64,000 nucleotides of DNA, taken from Collinsella sp. OM04-5. GTDB taxonomy: Bacteria > Actinomycetota > Coriobacteriia > Coriobacteriales > Coriobacteriaceae. The DNA lies in assembly GCF_003439125.1 (NCBI RefSeq), contig NZ_QSUU01000004.1, positions 62,001 through 126,000 of the forward strand, given 5' to 3'. The notes below the pieces were generated by a model. It saw only the letters and a list, made by a program, of their open reading frames with translations, made no database searches and was not told the origin of the DNA. The position numbers and the translations under genes are program-made. Shown here piece after piece: positions 17,178-26,771 of the stretch; the first letter of the stretch is position 1, and every line of letters starts with the position of its first letter.

Positions 17178-17210
17178 GAGCGTCCGAGCAATTCGGACGC
17201 TCATTTTTTT
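17178..17210. terminator. Terminator between convergent genes
   Basis: GAGCGTCCGA pairs with TCGGACGCTC (17178-17202), followed by ATTTTTTT on the plus strand. It ends yhbY; its stem may also serve the converging regulator gene. Confidence 0.88.
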
Positions 17211-20208
17211 ATCGCTCGACGAGCACGCGGTTAAGCCTGCCCTCCACCAAGCGCTCGTACAGACGCCGCGTCTCGGGCTCGGGCACGCCATTGACCTGCT
17301 CCCTCAGGTGATGCATATGCCCACTGTACAGCTCGACGATATCGCGTCGTCGCCCCGCCGCACCGTAGACGCGCATAGCGCAACGCACCATATCCTCGCG
17401 CGCCGTCTCTTGCCGCAGCCCCGACTCCACCAGCCATACCGCCGACTGCAGATCGTTTTCTTCTAGGGCGGCATTCGCGCCCCGAATCATGCAGTCGATA
17501 TACTTCGATTCCATAATGCGCCGCATACGCAAAAAGTAGGTGGGATTACAGCCATTGGGAACATACAGCGGGCCGGCGTAGAGCTGCTCGATCTTAAGGC
17601 ACAGCTCGATCAGATGGGGTCCGCGCGCACCCGTGCGATTTCCCAAAACTTCGCGGCTTATCTGATCAAACAACCGCACGTCGGTCTTGACGTAATCGCC
17701 ATTAAGCCCAATGCACTCGTTTTGGATCAGCACACACGACTTGCCGTCCGGTGTCGGCCCCAAGGCCGAACGCAAGCGCGATATCGTCGAGTACAGGTTG
17801 TTGCGGGCGCTATTGAACTCGGCATGGGGCCACAGCTCCATGGCCAGCGTCTCGCGGTCGACCAGTGCATCCATACCCAGCGCAAGCCGCTCGGCAAGCG
17901 TCGCCGCTTTCTTGCGGCGCCACATCTTATCCGTGATGGGAAACCCGTCGCGCTCGGCGCGAAACGCCCCAAACATGCGGATCTCGATATGGCCAATCAC
18001 ATCGACACCCTCGGCATCGCCGGCCTGGAACAGACGCTCGCCTTCGCCCTCAAAGTCGTCACGCAGCGAATATCGCGACAGCTCGCGCACCGGGAGCTTC
18101 TTTCGAATTCTAGCAGCCGGCTCACCCAGACAATGCATCGCAAGACGCGCAAACAGCCGATACGACGGATTTAAAATCCCCGGGCGGTTCATGGACATCC
18201 AGGCTGCAAGGTCGCTATCGCGGCCCGCGGAGGCCAAATGCAGCGCCACCATCCAAGCCTCGGCACCACCGACCTGCGTCCGACTCAAATCGAGCAGCTC
18301 TGCCTCTTCGCGCACCGATACCATCGATGTATTGCGTAAGTATGCCGCGCGCTCTAGCAGCAGTGCGTTGTCGCGTATGTATCCAATCGATTCCTCGGCA
18401 AGCCTGAGCACCTGCACCGCACGGAATTTGGCATTGACCGGACGCCCCTCAGCCAGCGACTGCCAGCCTTCCAGTATCAAGCCAAACAACTGGACTTGAT
18501 TGTCACGCACGCGCACGGCAAAACGGTCGAGCTCATTGAATGCCTGCTCGTCGGTCACCGGCATGCCGGCAAGCAGGCGCCGCGCCGATAATACCATGCG
18601 CACCCAGATGGCGAGTGCTCGGATGCCACGCGCTTCGAGCGCCTCGAGTGTCAGGGCCATCTCGTCATCACGCTCGTCAGTCCCTGCATACGACCCATCA
18701 AATAGCTCCGTCAACATGCGGTCCGCTCGCACAAACGTCCCCGCGATATCGAGCTCGCAATCGTAGGCCTTATCCGTTTTGAGCCCCGCGAGGATCTCAC
18801 CGCCCTTCGCCCGCTCGGTCAGCCCATGTTTTATCTCGATATGTGCGGACAGCATGTCGAGTGCGGCACAAGACGCCTCACTTTCCAGCGCTGTATGGCT
18901 TGCCGGAAGCCCCAGACCGCTATCTCCATAACAGGCGGCCGTAAACGCGTGCGCCACCTTCCACGACACGGGATCGAGCTCGCAAATCGCTTGCTCGCCC
19001 GCATGCTCGATAATTGAGGCCATATACCGCGCGAGCTTTGTATTGGAGACGCTCACCGCCGCCAGATAGATGCCGAGCGCCTCGTCAGGCGTCGGCTCCG
19101 ATACCCGGCCATCTGCCTCAGTCTTTCCCAGCGCCGCGCGGCAGACATCCCCTCCATGCCCCGTCAGGGCCAGATCGACCCCATACTGCCCGGCAAGCTC
19201 CAACACCGCACTGCGGTCCAAAAACGCGTCGGCGAGGTCCATCGCGGTATCGCAGCGCCCCGCTTTAATCAATATACGCGCCGCCCGTACAACGAGTTCG
19301 GGGCGAATTTCGGCGACCAGCTTGCGCAATCGCAGGCGCGCGTTGTCCTCGGTACCCAAGCAGGTAAAGCTCCGGTCTGCCGGATCAACGCCAAAAATGG
19401 GATAATCGCGGACAAGATAGGACTGGTCAATCGCCGAAAGCCTAACACCGCAAGCCTCGAGCTCCGAAATATTGCCCTCACCCATTAAGACCATCAAGCA
19501 TGCCACGCTAAACAGGGCGTTGTTCTCGAGCGACGCCAGATCAACAAGTGCCGCACCGTAGATATTGACGATCTCGTTTTCGAGCATCTGGGCAACGTCT
19601 CCCTGCCCGTATAGTCCCGACTGCATAGCCGAGACGAGCTCGGGCACGCCCTGCGTAAGCTGATAGAAGTCGAGCGATGTGCTGATCGAAAACGCCGATG
19701 CCCACGCCGAATACTCATAGGCATGCACCTTGAGCATCTGCGCGTTGACTTTAATCGAATCGCCCAGTCCATGAATCAGCTGGCGATTCGAGGGACGGCA
19801 GCTCATAAAGACCCCAACCCCCATAGCACGCAGGCTTCGGATTCGGTCGATCAGCTCCTCGGTCTCGCTCTGGCTGAGGTTAGGCACGTTATCGATTGCG
19901 ATCAGGGAGTGCGGCTTGTCCTTAAGCTCTTCGGTAACGACCTCGAGCTGCATAAACACCTCGCGCCCAATGGCGCGGTCTGCCTCAATGATCCGCACGG
20001 GACCTCGCGTCGGATCGTTTTTAACCTCTTGGGCATACTGCAGCAGCACCGAGGTTTTCCCAAAGCCATCAGGCGCGTAGAGGACTACGACGCCGGCCTT
20101 TCGGCCCTTGGCGATAAGTTCGTTCATCAAGCGATCGCGCCGCACCGTATAACTACTGCCCAGCGGCATAAGCTCGAGGTCGTCCGTATTGCCCAAATCG
20201 TTAACCAT
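17209..20208 (-). CDS. Large MalT/SARP-type ATPase transcription regulator
   Basis: A 999-residue cytoplasmic regulator. An N-terminal STAND-like ATPase has a P-loop in LYAPDGFGKTSVLLQYA (near 42-58) and a Walker-B-like SLIAIDNVP (near 103). A long helical middle follows. The C-terminal part (from about 740) is a SARP module: a winged helix with IEIRMFGAFRAERDG, WRRKKAATLAERLAL and ELWPHAEFNSARNNLYSTIS, then a BTAD-like helical domain. In actinobacteria such proteins control metabolic or secondary-metabolite genes in response to a bound ligand. ATG 20208 has GAGGAG upstream. The amino-sugar genes next to it, on the same strand, are possible targets but that is inference. Confidence 0.85.
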   Translation of the reverse strand: MVNDLGNTDDLELMPLGSSYTVRRDRLMNELIAKGRKAGVVVLYAPDGFGKTSVLLQYAQEVKNDPTRGPVRIIEADRAIGREVFMQLEVVTEELKDKPHSLIAIDNVPNLSQSETEELIDRIRSLRAMGVGVFMSCRPSNRQLIHGLGDSIKVNAQMLKVHAYEYSAWASAFSISTSLDFYQLTQGVPELVSAMQSGLYGQGDVAQMLENEIVNIYGAALVDLASLENNALFSVACLMVLMGEGNISELEACGVRLSAIDQSYLVRDYPIFGVDPADRSFTCLGTEDNARLRLRKLVAEIRPELVVRAARILIKAGRCDTAMDLADAFLDRSAVLELAGQYGVDLALTGHGGDVCRAALGKTEADGRVSEPTPDEALGIYLAAVSVSNTKLARYMASIIEHAGEQAICELDPVSWKVAHAFTAACYGDSGLGLPASHTALESEASCAALDMLSAHIEIKHGLTERAKGGEILAGLKTDKAYDCELDIAGTFVRADRMLTELFDGSYAGTDERDDEMALTLEALEARGIRALAIWVRMVLSARRLLAGMPVTDEQAFNELDRFAVRVRDNQVQLFGLILEGWQSLAEGRPVNAKFRAVQVLRLAEESIGYIRDNALLLERAAYLRNTSMVSVREEAELLDLSRTQVGGAEAWMVALHLASAGRDSDLAAWMSMNRPGILNPSYRLFARLAMHCLGEPAARIRKKLPVRELSRYSLRDDFEGEGERLFQAGDAEGVDVIGHIEIRMFGAFRAERDGFPITDKMWRRKKAATLAERLALGMDALVDRETLAMELWPHAEFNSARNNLYSTISRLRSALGPTPDGKSCVLIQNECIGLNGDYVKTDVRLFDQISREVLGNRTGARGPHLIELCLKIEQLYAGPLYVPNGCNPTYFLRMRRIMESKYIDCMIRGANAALEENDLQSAVWLVESGLRQETAREDMVRCAMRVYGAAGRRRDIVELYSGHMHHLREQVNGVPEPETRRLYERLVEGRLNRVLVER

Positions 20209-20592
20209 GCCCGCTCCTCAACTCGACCACATGGACACCGTAACGCTAGACCATATGTATCGCTAGATGAATAGAGCGATGCTACGGTTTAGGATGTTTG
20301 TTGGTACGCAAATGGCAAGTTTTTGTTCAGCGTGGTCCGATTGAAACTTATCCCCCAACCAATCAGTCTTTGCGCAGGTCAATGCGCTTGCCAGCTTGTC
20401 CCATCCTTTGGCAGTGTACCTCAAATGAGCGCTGTTCAATTGTGTTGCGCAACTCACCTAACGTCAGCTACCGTCTGCGACCTTTTCATAGCATTTATGC
20501 ATAGTATCTGTTATGGAATGAATCATGCTGCACCAGACGCACCCGTCCAGTTCGCGGCCAGATTTTCGTCAAGCACACGGCGCGCGCTCAGC
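20209..20592. other. Intergenic region, no gene recognised
   Basis: 384 bp between the SARP regulator and the nagB terminator, presumably holding the regulator's promoter. The GC content is lower than in the flanks. Short frames here have no family resemblance. Confidence 0.5.
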
Positions 20593-20618
20593 AAAAAGGC
20601 CCCCGCAAAGCGGAGGCC
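20593..20618 (-). terminator. Terminator of nagB
   Basis: On the minus strand GGCCTCCGC and GCGGGGGCC form a stem followed by TTTTT. Confidence 0.88.
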
Positions 20619-20652
20619 TTCGGCAAAGCTATGTCGAGATGATAGGCTATCG

Positions 20653-21381
20653 CTACTCGCAGAGCGAAAGGGCGGCCTCATCGGCAACGACAACGCAGTT
20701 GGTGTGCAGCTGCAGGATCGAGGCAGGGCACTCGGGGGTAACCGGACCATAGCACATGTCATGCACGGCCTGTGCCTTGGCCTCGCCGTTGGCGACAACC
20801 AGGATCATGCGGGCATACATGATGGTCTGAGTGCCCATGGTGTAGGCCTGACGGGGCACGTCGTCGATGCTGTCGAACAGGCGGCTGTTGGCCTGAATGG
20901 TGCTCTCGGTGAGGTCGACACAGTGCGTACCCTTGGAGAAGTGGTCATCGGGCTCGTTGAAGCCAATGTGACCGTTGTTACCGATGCCGAGCAGCTGCAG
21001 ATCAGGGTAACCGGCGGCAGCGACGATCTTGTCGTACTCGGAGCAGGCAGCGGCAGCGTCGGGATTGGAGCCATCGGGCACATGTGTGTTGTTCAGGTCG
21101 ATGTTAATGTGATCGAAGAAGTTCTCACGCATAAAGTAATGGTAGCTCTGGGGATCGTCGTGCGAAAGGCCACGATACTCGTCGAGGTTGTAGGTGCTGA
21201 CCTCGGCAAAGTCGACGTCACCCTTCTCGTACCAAGCGGCGAGCTGCTTGTAGGCACCAATCGGGGTGGAGCCGGTGGCAAGACCCAGCACGCAATCGGG
21301 CTTGAGGATAACCTGGGCCGAGATGATATTGGCGGCCTTGCGGCTCATATCCTCGTAGTCTTTAGCTTTAATGATCTTCAT
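20653..21381 (-). CDS. nagB: Glucosamine-6-phosphate deaminase
   Basis: A 242-residue enzyme converting glucosamine-6-phosphate to fructose-6-phosphate and ammonia. The motifs are diagnostic: LGLATGSTPIGAYKQLA (phosphate loop), STYNLDEYRGL (catalytic Asp), GIGNNGHIGFNEPDD (catalytic His) and the lysine/arginine-poor C-terminus ending with the lid VVADEAALSL. The ATG at 21381 has AAAGGA upstream; the 117-residue longer frame is spurious. With EIIA and glmM next to it, the group handles amino-sugar uptake and the branch toward cell-wall UDP-GlcNAc. Confidence 0.95.
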   Translation of the reverse strand: MKIIKAKDYEDMSRKAANIISAQVILKPDCVLGLATGSTPIGAYKQLAAWYEKGDVDFAEVSTYNLDEYRGLSHDDPQSYHYFMRENFFDHINIDLNNTHVPDGSNPDAAAACSEYDKIVAAAGYPDLQLLGIGNNGHIGFNEPDDHFSKGTHCVDLTESTIQANSRLFDSIDDVPRQAYTMGTQTIMYARMILVVANGEAKAQAVHDMCYGPVTPECPASILQLHTNCVVVADEAALSLCE

Positions 21382-21578
21382 TACGCGTCCTTTCTCGTAC
21401 AAGAGAGGCAAGGCTCCCTTACAAGCACTTGCCCGCGGCCCGCGTCGGCCGCAACCAACGTGTGCGGCCACCAGGGCGAGGTCGCGTAATGTATGTGTCT
21501 CGTGTCTAGCCGCGTCGAGGCCCCTGCCCGTCCACGGTGACCCAAAGCTGTTTAGCTTCGGACAAATCCCATCTTGCC

Positions 21579-21612
21579 ACGGAGGGCGCCCTCTTTCAAG
21601 GGCGCCCTCCGT
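21579..21612. terminator. Strong hairpin after EIIA gene
   Basis: Perfect 14-bp arms ACGGAGGGCGCCCT and AGGGCGCCCTCCGT around six bases. There is no T-run on either side, so it may be an mRNA-end stabiliser or a weak terminator of the upstream minus-strand gene. Confidence 0.65.
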
Positions 21613-21652
21613 AAACGTGTTTGAATTGTAGGCTAAAGGCCGAGCGCGCTCA

Positions 21653-22150
21653 CTAGCGCTCGCGAGCGACGATGAGTTGGTCCATCTCCTCGACATGCTC
21701 GCCAACGGAACCCTTGATGCTCGAGAACTCAACAGAGTTGCACACCAAGATGGGAACCGTCACATCGTAGCCCTCGGCAGCAATTGCCTCGCGATCGAAC
21801 TCGATGAGCACATCGCCCTTATGGACGATGTCACCCACTTGCGCATGTACGGTAAAGTGCTTGCCCTCGAGCTGAACAGTGTCCAAACCAACGTGGATGA
21901 GCACGTCTAAGCCATCGACCGTGTTGAGCGCAACGGCGTGTCCCGTGGGAAAAATGGCCTCGACCTTGGCGTCTGCCGGCGCAATCACGCGCGTGCCGGT
22001 AGGCTGAATCGCCACGCCCTGGCCCAAAAGGCCGGTGGCAAACGTCTGATCGTTTACCTCGGAGAGCGGAATGACGTCGCCCGAGATGGGAGCATCCAGC
22101 GTAAGGACTCGACCACGCATACCAAAAGACCTTAGGACTTTAGTGAACAT
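21653..22150 (-). CDS. crr: PTS glucose-type EIIA protein
   Basis: A 165-residue IIA-Glc family phosphocarrier that receives phosphate from HPr and passes it to a sugar permease. The phospho-accepting His86 lies in DVLIHVGLDTVQLEG, with the usual preceding GHAVALNT and the second conserved histidine in the segment around FPTGHAV. It starts MFTKVLRSFGM with GAGGGGGAG upstream, and MRGRVLTLDAPISGDVIPLSEV begins the domain. It is a stand-alone EIIA, not fused to a permease; its partner EIIBC is not in the window. The context between nagB and glmM suggests N-acetylglucosamine or glucose transport. Confidence 0.92.
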   Translation of the reverse strand: MFTKVLRSFGMRGRVLTLDAPISGDVIPLSEVNDQTFATGLLGQGVAIQPTGTRVIAPADAKVEAIFPTGHAVALNTVDGLDVLIHVGLDTVQLEGKHFTVHAQVGDIVHKGDVLIEFDREAIAAEGYDVTVPILVCNSVEFSSIKGSVGEHVEEMDQLIVARER

Positions 22151-22221
22151 GCTCCCCCTCGGACATACCAATCAATCAAAATAACCTTGTCAGTTTACCA
22201 CTTGGCACCCGTTTTTGGCCA

Positions 22222-23559
22222 TTAGGGAAGTTCGCGCTTGACAACCTCGACGATATCGTCAACAACGCGCTGGGTCAGCTCGTGCGTCTCGGCCTCGGCC
22301 ATAACGCGAACCAGCGGCTCGGTACCGCTCGGGCGCACCAAGATGCGGCCGCGACCGTTGAGCTCCTTCTCGGCGGCAGCGACGGCGTCCCAAATGGGCT
22401 GGCAATCGTCCAGGCCGGCCTTGTTGTCCGAATGCACGTTGACGAGCACCTGCGGGTACTTCTTCATGATGCCGGCAAGGTCGGTGAGGGTGCGGCCGGT
22501 GCGCTTGAGCACGGCCAGCAACTGCAGGGCCGTCACCAAGCCGTCGCCGGTGGTGTTATGCTCCAGGAAGATGATGTGGCCGGACTGCTCGCCGCCGATG
22601 ACGGCACCGTCCTCGAGCATGCGCTCAAGAACATAGCGGTCGCCCACGGCGGTCTGGACCATCTCGAAGCCTTGCTCCTTCATGGCGATGGAGAAACCGA
22701 GGTTGCACATAACGGTCGAGACGATCTCAGAGTTGGCGAGCTTGCCGCGAGCAGCAAGGTCGGAGCCACAGATGGCAAGAATGTAGTCGCCATCAATCTC
22801 GTTGCCCTCGCTGTCCACGAACAGCACACGATCGGCGTCGCCGTCGTGGGCCAGGCCGATATCGGCGTGGGTGCGCAGCACGAGCTCGCGCAGGGGCTCA
22901 AGGTGCGTGGAGCCGCACTCGACGTTAATGTCGGTGCCGCAGTAATCGGTGTTGATGGCATGCACCGTGGCGCCCAGGCGCTGGAGCGCGGCAGGCGTGG
23001 TCTGGCACGAAGCACCGTGACCGCAGTCGACGGCAACAACCAGGCCGTCGAGCTTAAGGCCGTCGAGCGTGCTGATGGCATGATCGACATAGGCCTTGCG
23101 GGCGTCCTTCATCTTGATGATGTGACCCACACCGGCGCCGGTCGGCAGCGTATCGGCAGCCATGGCCTCCTCGGACATGACCCAGGCGCTGATCTCTTCC
23201 TCGACAGCATCGGGAAGCTTCATGCCCTTGCGGCTAAAGAACTTGATGCCGTTGAACTCCGGCGGATTGTGCGAAGCGGAGATGACGATGCCGCCATCGA
23301 GCTCGTTCTGAACAGTGAGCAGCGCCACGGCAGGCGTGGGGATAACGCCGCAGCAGTGCGGACGGCCGCCCTCGGCCATGATGCCGGCGGTCAGAGCACT
23401 CTCGAGCATGGTGCCCGAAAGGCGCGTGTCACGGCCGATGCAGATGTCCGGACCAAGGAACTTGGTCGCCGCGCGGCCCAGGCGAAACGCGAGGTCGCAC
23501 GAAAGATCGGCGTTGGCGACGCCACGGACGCCGTCGGTACCGAAGATGTTCTGGGGCAT
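22222..23559 (-). CDS. glmM: Phosphoglucosamine mutase
   Basis: A 445-residue enzyme interconverting glucosamine-6-phosphate and glucosamine-1-phosphate for UDP-GlcNAc synthesis. The N-terminal FGTDGVRGVAN, the phosphoserine loop ISASHNPPEFNGIKFF (Ser96), the magnesium loop GLAHDGDADRVLFVD, GGEQSGHIIF and the phosphate-binding RPSGTEPLVRVMAE all fit. The start has AAGGAG upstream. It lies downstream of rplM-rpsI but is separated from them by a terminator. Confidence 0.97.
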   Translation of the reverse strand: MPQNIFGTDGVRGVANADLSCDLAFRLGRAATKFLGPDICIGRDTRLSGTMLESALTAGIMAEGGRPHCCGVIPTPAVALLTVQNELDGGIVISASHNPPEFNGIKFFSRKGMKLPDAVEEEISAWVMSEEAMAADTLPTGAGVGHIIKMKDARKAYVDHAISTLDGLKLDGLVVAVDCGHGASCQTTPAALQRLGATVHAINTDYCGTDINVECGSTHLEPLRELVLRTHADIGLAHDGDADRVLFVDSEGNEIDGDYILAICGSDLAARGKLANSEIVSTVMCNLGFSIAMKEQGFEMVQTAVGDRYVLERMLEDGAVIGGEQSGHIIFLEHNTTGDGLVTALQLLAVLKRTGRTLTDLAGIMKKYPQVLVNVHSDNKAGLDDCQPIWDAVAAAEKELNGRGRILVRPSGTEPLVRVMAEAETHELTQRVVDDIVEVVKRELP

Positions 23560-23608
23560 AGGATCGCTCCTTCCCTAGCAGGCGATATGCAACCGCCCAC
23601 CCTAGTCG

Positions 23609-23650
23609 AAAAAGAAAAGCGGGACCCGCCGAGGAATCGGCAGGCCCCGC
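23609..23650 (-). terminator. Terminator of rplM-rpsI
   Basis: A GC-rich stem between 23619 and 23650 is followed on the minus strand by TTTTCTTTTT. Confidence 0.88.
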
Positions 23651-23682
23651 TTGTACATTGTATCTCGAAAGGAGATAAAACC

Positions 23683-24078
<396 letters not shown>

Positions 24079-24080
24079 CT

Positions 24081-24524
24081 TTAAGCCTCCAGCTCAATCT
24101 TCGTGGGGTTCTGGGCAGCATGCGGATGCTCGGCACCAGCGTAGACCTTAAGCTTGGTCATCTGGGCACGGCCGAGGGTGGTCTTGGGCAGCATACCGCG
24201 AACGGCGCGCTCGATGACCTTCTCCGGGTGCTTCTCCATAGCCTGGCGGAAGCTCTCAGCCTTGAGGCCGCCGTTGTAGCCGCTGTGGCGATAATAGGTC
24301 TTCGTGTCGGCCTTGTTACCGGTAAGCTGGACCTTATCGGCGTTGATGACGACAACGAAGTCGCCGCAGTCGCTGTTGGGCGTGAACTGGGGCTTGTTCT
24401 TACCGCGCAGGATCATTGCGATCTGGGTGGCAAGACGGCCCAGGACAGCACCATCGGCGTCGACGAGAACCCAGTTGCGCTGGACCTCGCCCTGCTTGGC
24501 GTAGTGAGTCGATTTCGAAATCAC
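24081..24524 (-). CDS. rplM: 50S ribosomal protein L13
   Basis: A 147-residue L13. [46 protein letters not shown] and [15 protein letters not shown] are family features. A GTG start at 24524 is chosen because GGAGGAG lies seven bases upstream and the length then matches the family. It is first in the two-gene operon. Confidence 0.97.
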   Translation of the reverse strand: MISKSTHYAKQGEVQRNWVLVDADGAVLGRLATQIAMILRGKNKPQFTPNSDCGDFVVVINADKVQLTGNKADTKTYYRHSGYNGGLKAESFRQAMEKHPEKVIERAVRGMLPKTTLGRAQMTKLKVYAGAEHPHAAQNPTKIELEA

Positions 24525-24681
24525 TTAGACTCCTCCATGTACAGTACGTGTTGTTACAGAGATTCACGGGGCTCTGCAAGTAACCCGTCCATATTACCCC
24601 GCTCGCCGTACGAGTCAACAGGTATTTTGGCTCCGACCAGAGTTTCTGCACATGTCATCCACGAGCCGTGATGTCGCAGCG

Positions 24682-25560
24682 TTAACGCTCGACAAACGCC
24701 TCGATATCTCCCAGCAAGCGCTTTGCCTCCTGACGGCCCTGGATATACAGGTCCAAAAGCTTTGCCGGATCGTGCTCGACATGGCCGACCTCGACCGGCT
24801 TTTGCGGAGCAATGACCAGCGCGCGGCCCTCGCGCTCATACTTCCACAGGTGCATGCGCTGGAGGTTATAGCGGTCGTGGCGCGTCTCGATAGCCTCGAG
24901 CAGATAGGGGTAGTCGACATAGCGGGCGCGCGCGGCAGGCATAAACTCGTAGGGCTTTTTCTCGTACGAGCGGTCCTGCGTGACAATGACAACCGCGCGA
25001 TCGAAGCCCGCCTCCTCCAGCACGTGCTCGATGGGGACCGAATCGGCTACGCCGCCGTCGACGTATTTGTGCCCGTCGATCTCGACCGGCGGCGTCACCA
25101 GCGGCAGCGACGTCGAGGCACGCACGGCATCGAGGTCGAGCACGGCGCTTTTGACCGGCAGGTAGGCAGCGGTTCCAAACAGCATGTCCGTCGCGACGGC
25201 GTACATCTCGATAGGGCTGGCGTCGAACGTCTCGTTATCAAAGGGATCCAGGCGGTCCTGGATATCGTTGAAGATAAAGTCGTAACCCACGATGGAGCCC
25301 GTGGATGCGAAGGATGCGGCACCCATGTAGCGGTTGTCATTGCAGAAGGTCAGGTTGATGCGATTGACGCGACCGATCTGGTGCGACTTGTAGTTGACGC
25401 CGTTGAGCGCACCGGCCGAAACGCCGTACACCGCCGGAATTTCGACACCGGCCTCCATGAGAACGTCGAGCACGCCGGCGGTAAACTGCCCACGAAAACT
25501 GCCACCCTCCAAGACGAGCGCGACCTTGCCGGCGTTCTTTGCCTTATCTTCTGCAGTCAT
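24682..25560 (-). CDS. Patatin-like phospholipase
   Basis: A 292-residue predicted acyl hydrolase with a Ser-Asp dyad. The oxyanion loop is LEGGSFRGQF (near 17), the nucleophile elbow GVSAG holds Ser48, and the DGG motif in YVDGGVADSVP holds Asp168. No signal peptide is visible, so it probably acts on cytoplasmic-side membrane lipids like other YjjU-type patatins. It is monocistronic. The 600 bp upstream contain an unusual hairpin array and should contain its promoter. Confidence 0.9.
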   Translation of the reverse strand: MTAEDKAKNAGKVALVLEGGSFRGQFTAGVLDVLMEAGVEIPAVYGVSAGALNGVNYKSHQIGRVNRINLTFCNDNRYMGAASFASTGSIVGYDFIFNDIQDRLDPFDNETFDASPIEMYAVATDMLFGTAAYLPVKSAVLDLDAVRASTSLPLVTPPVEIDGHKYVDGGVADSVPIEHVLEEAGFDRAVVIVTQDRSYEKKPYEFMPAARARYVDYPYLLEAIETRHDRYNLQRMHLWKYEREGRALVIAPQKPVEVGHVEHDPAKLLDLYIQGRQEAKRLLGDIEAFVER

Positions 25561-25649
25561 ATTGACCTCCTGCGATTGCGTTTTGGCTTTCTTCTACCCA
25601 GTTTTGGGATGGAGGGCGCATGGGTTTTGGAGTTGAGGGGGCGGCTGGC

Positions 25650-25868
25650 GGAAAGCACGTCCCGTTCTGAGGGGCGATTCCGGGATGCGCTTTCCGCCTG
25701 GGTTGCCATGGGGAAAGCATGTCCCACTCTACGGCTCGATTCCGGGTCGCAGCTTCCACTTGAGGCGTCATCCGGAAAATGTATCCCATTCCGAGCTTAG
25801 ATTCCGGGATGCGGTTTCCGCCTGGGCAGTCATTGGGAAAACGCGTCCCACTCTGCGTCACTGAGGCG
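25650..25868. repeat. Tandem array of 62-bp hairpin units, about 3.5 copies
   Basis: Units start at 25650, 25712, 25774 and 25836, a constant 62-bp period. Each begins GGAAA...TCCC and, in the three complete ones, is followed about 20 bases later by a roughly complementary GGG...TTCC, so each unit can fold into an imperfect 14-bp hairpin. Confidence 0.8.
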
Positions 25869-25876
25869 TTTTCTTT

Positions 25877-25917
25877 ACGCCCGCGCCCTGCATAGAGTTC
25901 GATTCTCCGCGGTACGG
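25877..25917. repeat. att-like direct repeat, copy A
   Basis: A 41-bp sequence matching copy B at 26077 with one mismatch. It includes GAGTTCGATTCTCCGCG, identical to the T-arm/3' end of ssrA but in the opposite orientation to the gene. Confidence 0.7.
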
Positions 25918-26076
25918 GGGATCCGTTGATGCTGGGCGAGGCCAGCTGAAATTCGATAAACATCGCATCTATATTGGGCTGAAGCTTTGCGCGAAGAATC
26001 CGCGTATTTGCTGCACCGGCTTCGGCCGGCTGCCGCCGCCCTCGCCCGCGGGCTACAAACGCTTCGCGTTTGCTTA

Positions 26077-26117
26077 ACGCCCGCGCCCTGCACAGAGTTC
26101 GATTCTCCGCGGTACGG
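26077..26117. repeat. att-like direct repeat, copy B
   Basis: Partner of copy A, displaced by exactly 200 bp. It ends 52 bp before the ssrA 3' end. Confidence 0.7.
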
Positions 26118-26121
26118 ACTA

Positions 26122-26156
26122 GAAATAAAAAGACAGGTAGATACGAATATCTACCT
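26122..26156 (-). terminator. Terminator of ssrA
   Basis: AGGTAGATA and TATCTACCT with a four-base loop (26135-26156). On the minus strand TTTTTATTT follows. Confidence 0.88.
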
Positions 26157-26168
26157 GCCTGTTACTTA

Positions 26169-26532
26169 TGGTGGAGGCGCGGAGAATCGAACTCCGGTCC
26201 ACGAAAGCCCCCTGATTGGCATCTCCAAGCTCAGTCGCTGGTTTAGTCTCGGACGCCTTGCGCGCAGCGACACGCTCGCGACGTCCTAACCGGTTCGGTC
26301 TTAGCCCGCGCCATACCGATTACGTGCGCAGGAGCATTCCCCTAAGATGACGTCGCGCCGGTGTCGGGGAAATCACCGGGTTGACGCGCCGCTATAAATT
26401 AAGCAGCGAGAGCCATAGGCTCAAAAGAAGAGTTGTTGTCAATTCAATTTGACGGTACCCCTGTTTAACGAGGCGAGGAGACCTCGGCTTGCTTCCTCTC
26501 TCAGAGCTATCGTGTCGAAACCAGTCGCCCCC
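26169..26532 (-). ncRNA. ssrA: Transfer-messenger RNA (tmRNA)
   Basis: A 364-nt RNA that rescues stalled ribosomes and tags the nascent peptide. The 5' end GGGGGCGACTGGTTTCGACA and the 3' end GTTCGATTCTCCGCGCCTCCACCA pair as the tRNA-like domain, with CCA encoded. The internal reading frame gives a tag ending DNNSSFEPMALAA and then TAA. The codon before GAC is ATT, preceded by an in-frame TGA, so the resume codon is either ATT or GAC. The tag's ALAA end is the usual protease signal. Confidence 0.96.
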
Positions 26533-26771
26533 GAATGTCGGGAAAGTCTGGATGGTATCGGGCCTGCAAACACCCGATAACCGTCGACTTTTCAAGGAAC
26601 ATACGGGGCGAGCCCCGCTTGTGGAGTGTTATCTTACCACGTTCTGAAAGCGGACAGCTGTTCTATGCACGAGCTGTGAAGACCCCAATGTGCGCCGCAC
26701 TTCGCACTTTTGTTACCGATCGCGTCACGTATATTTTCGCCAAGCAAAATTGACCCGTCGAAAGGACCGTT

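Larger units (their letters stand above)
25561..26168. other. Repeat-rich intergenic region beside ssrA
   Basis: 608 bp without a credible gene. It holds the 62-bp tandem hairpin array (25650-25868), a 41-bp sequence repeated at exactly 200 bp (25877 and 26077) that includes the 3' end of ssrA, and the ssrA terminator. Confidence 0.7.

Noticed and set aside
25650..25868. CRISPR array
   Set aside because: The repeats are contiguous 62-bp diverged units without unique spacers between identical repeats, and no cas genes are near.
25877..26117. Possible tRNA genes or a second tmRNA
   Set aside because: Only the T-arm-like GTTCGATTCTCC is present. No acceptor or anticodon stems can be formed around it.
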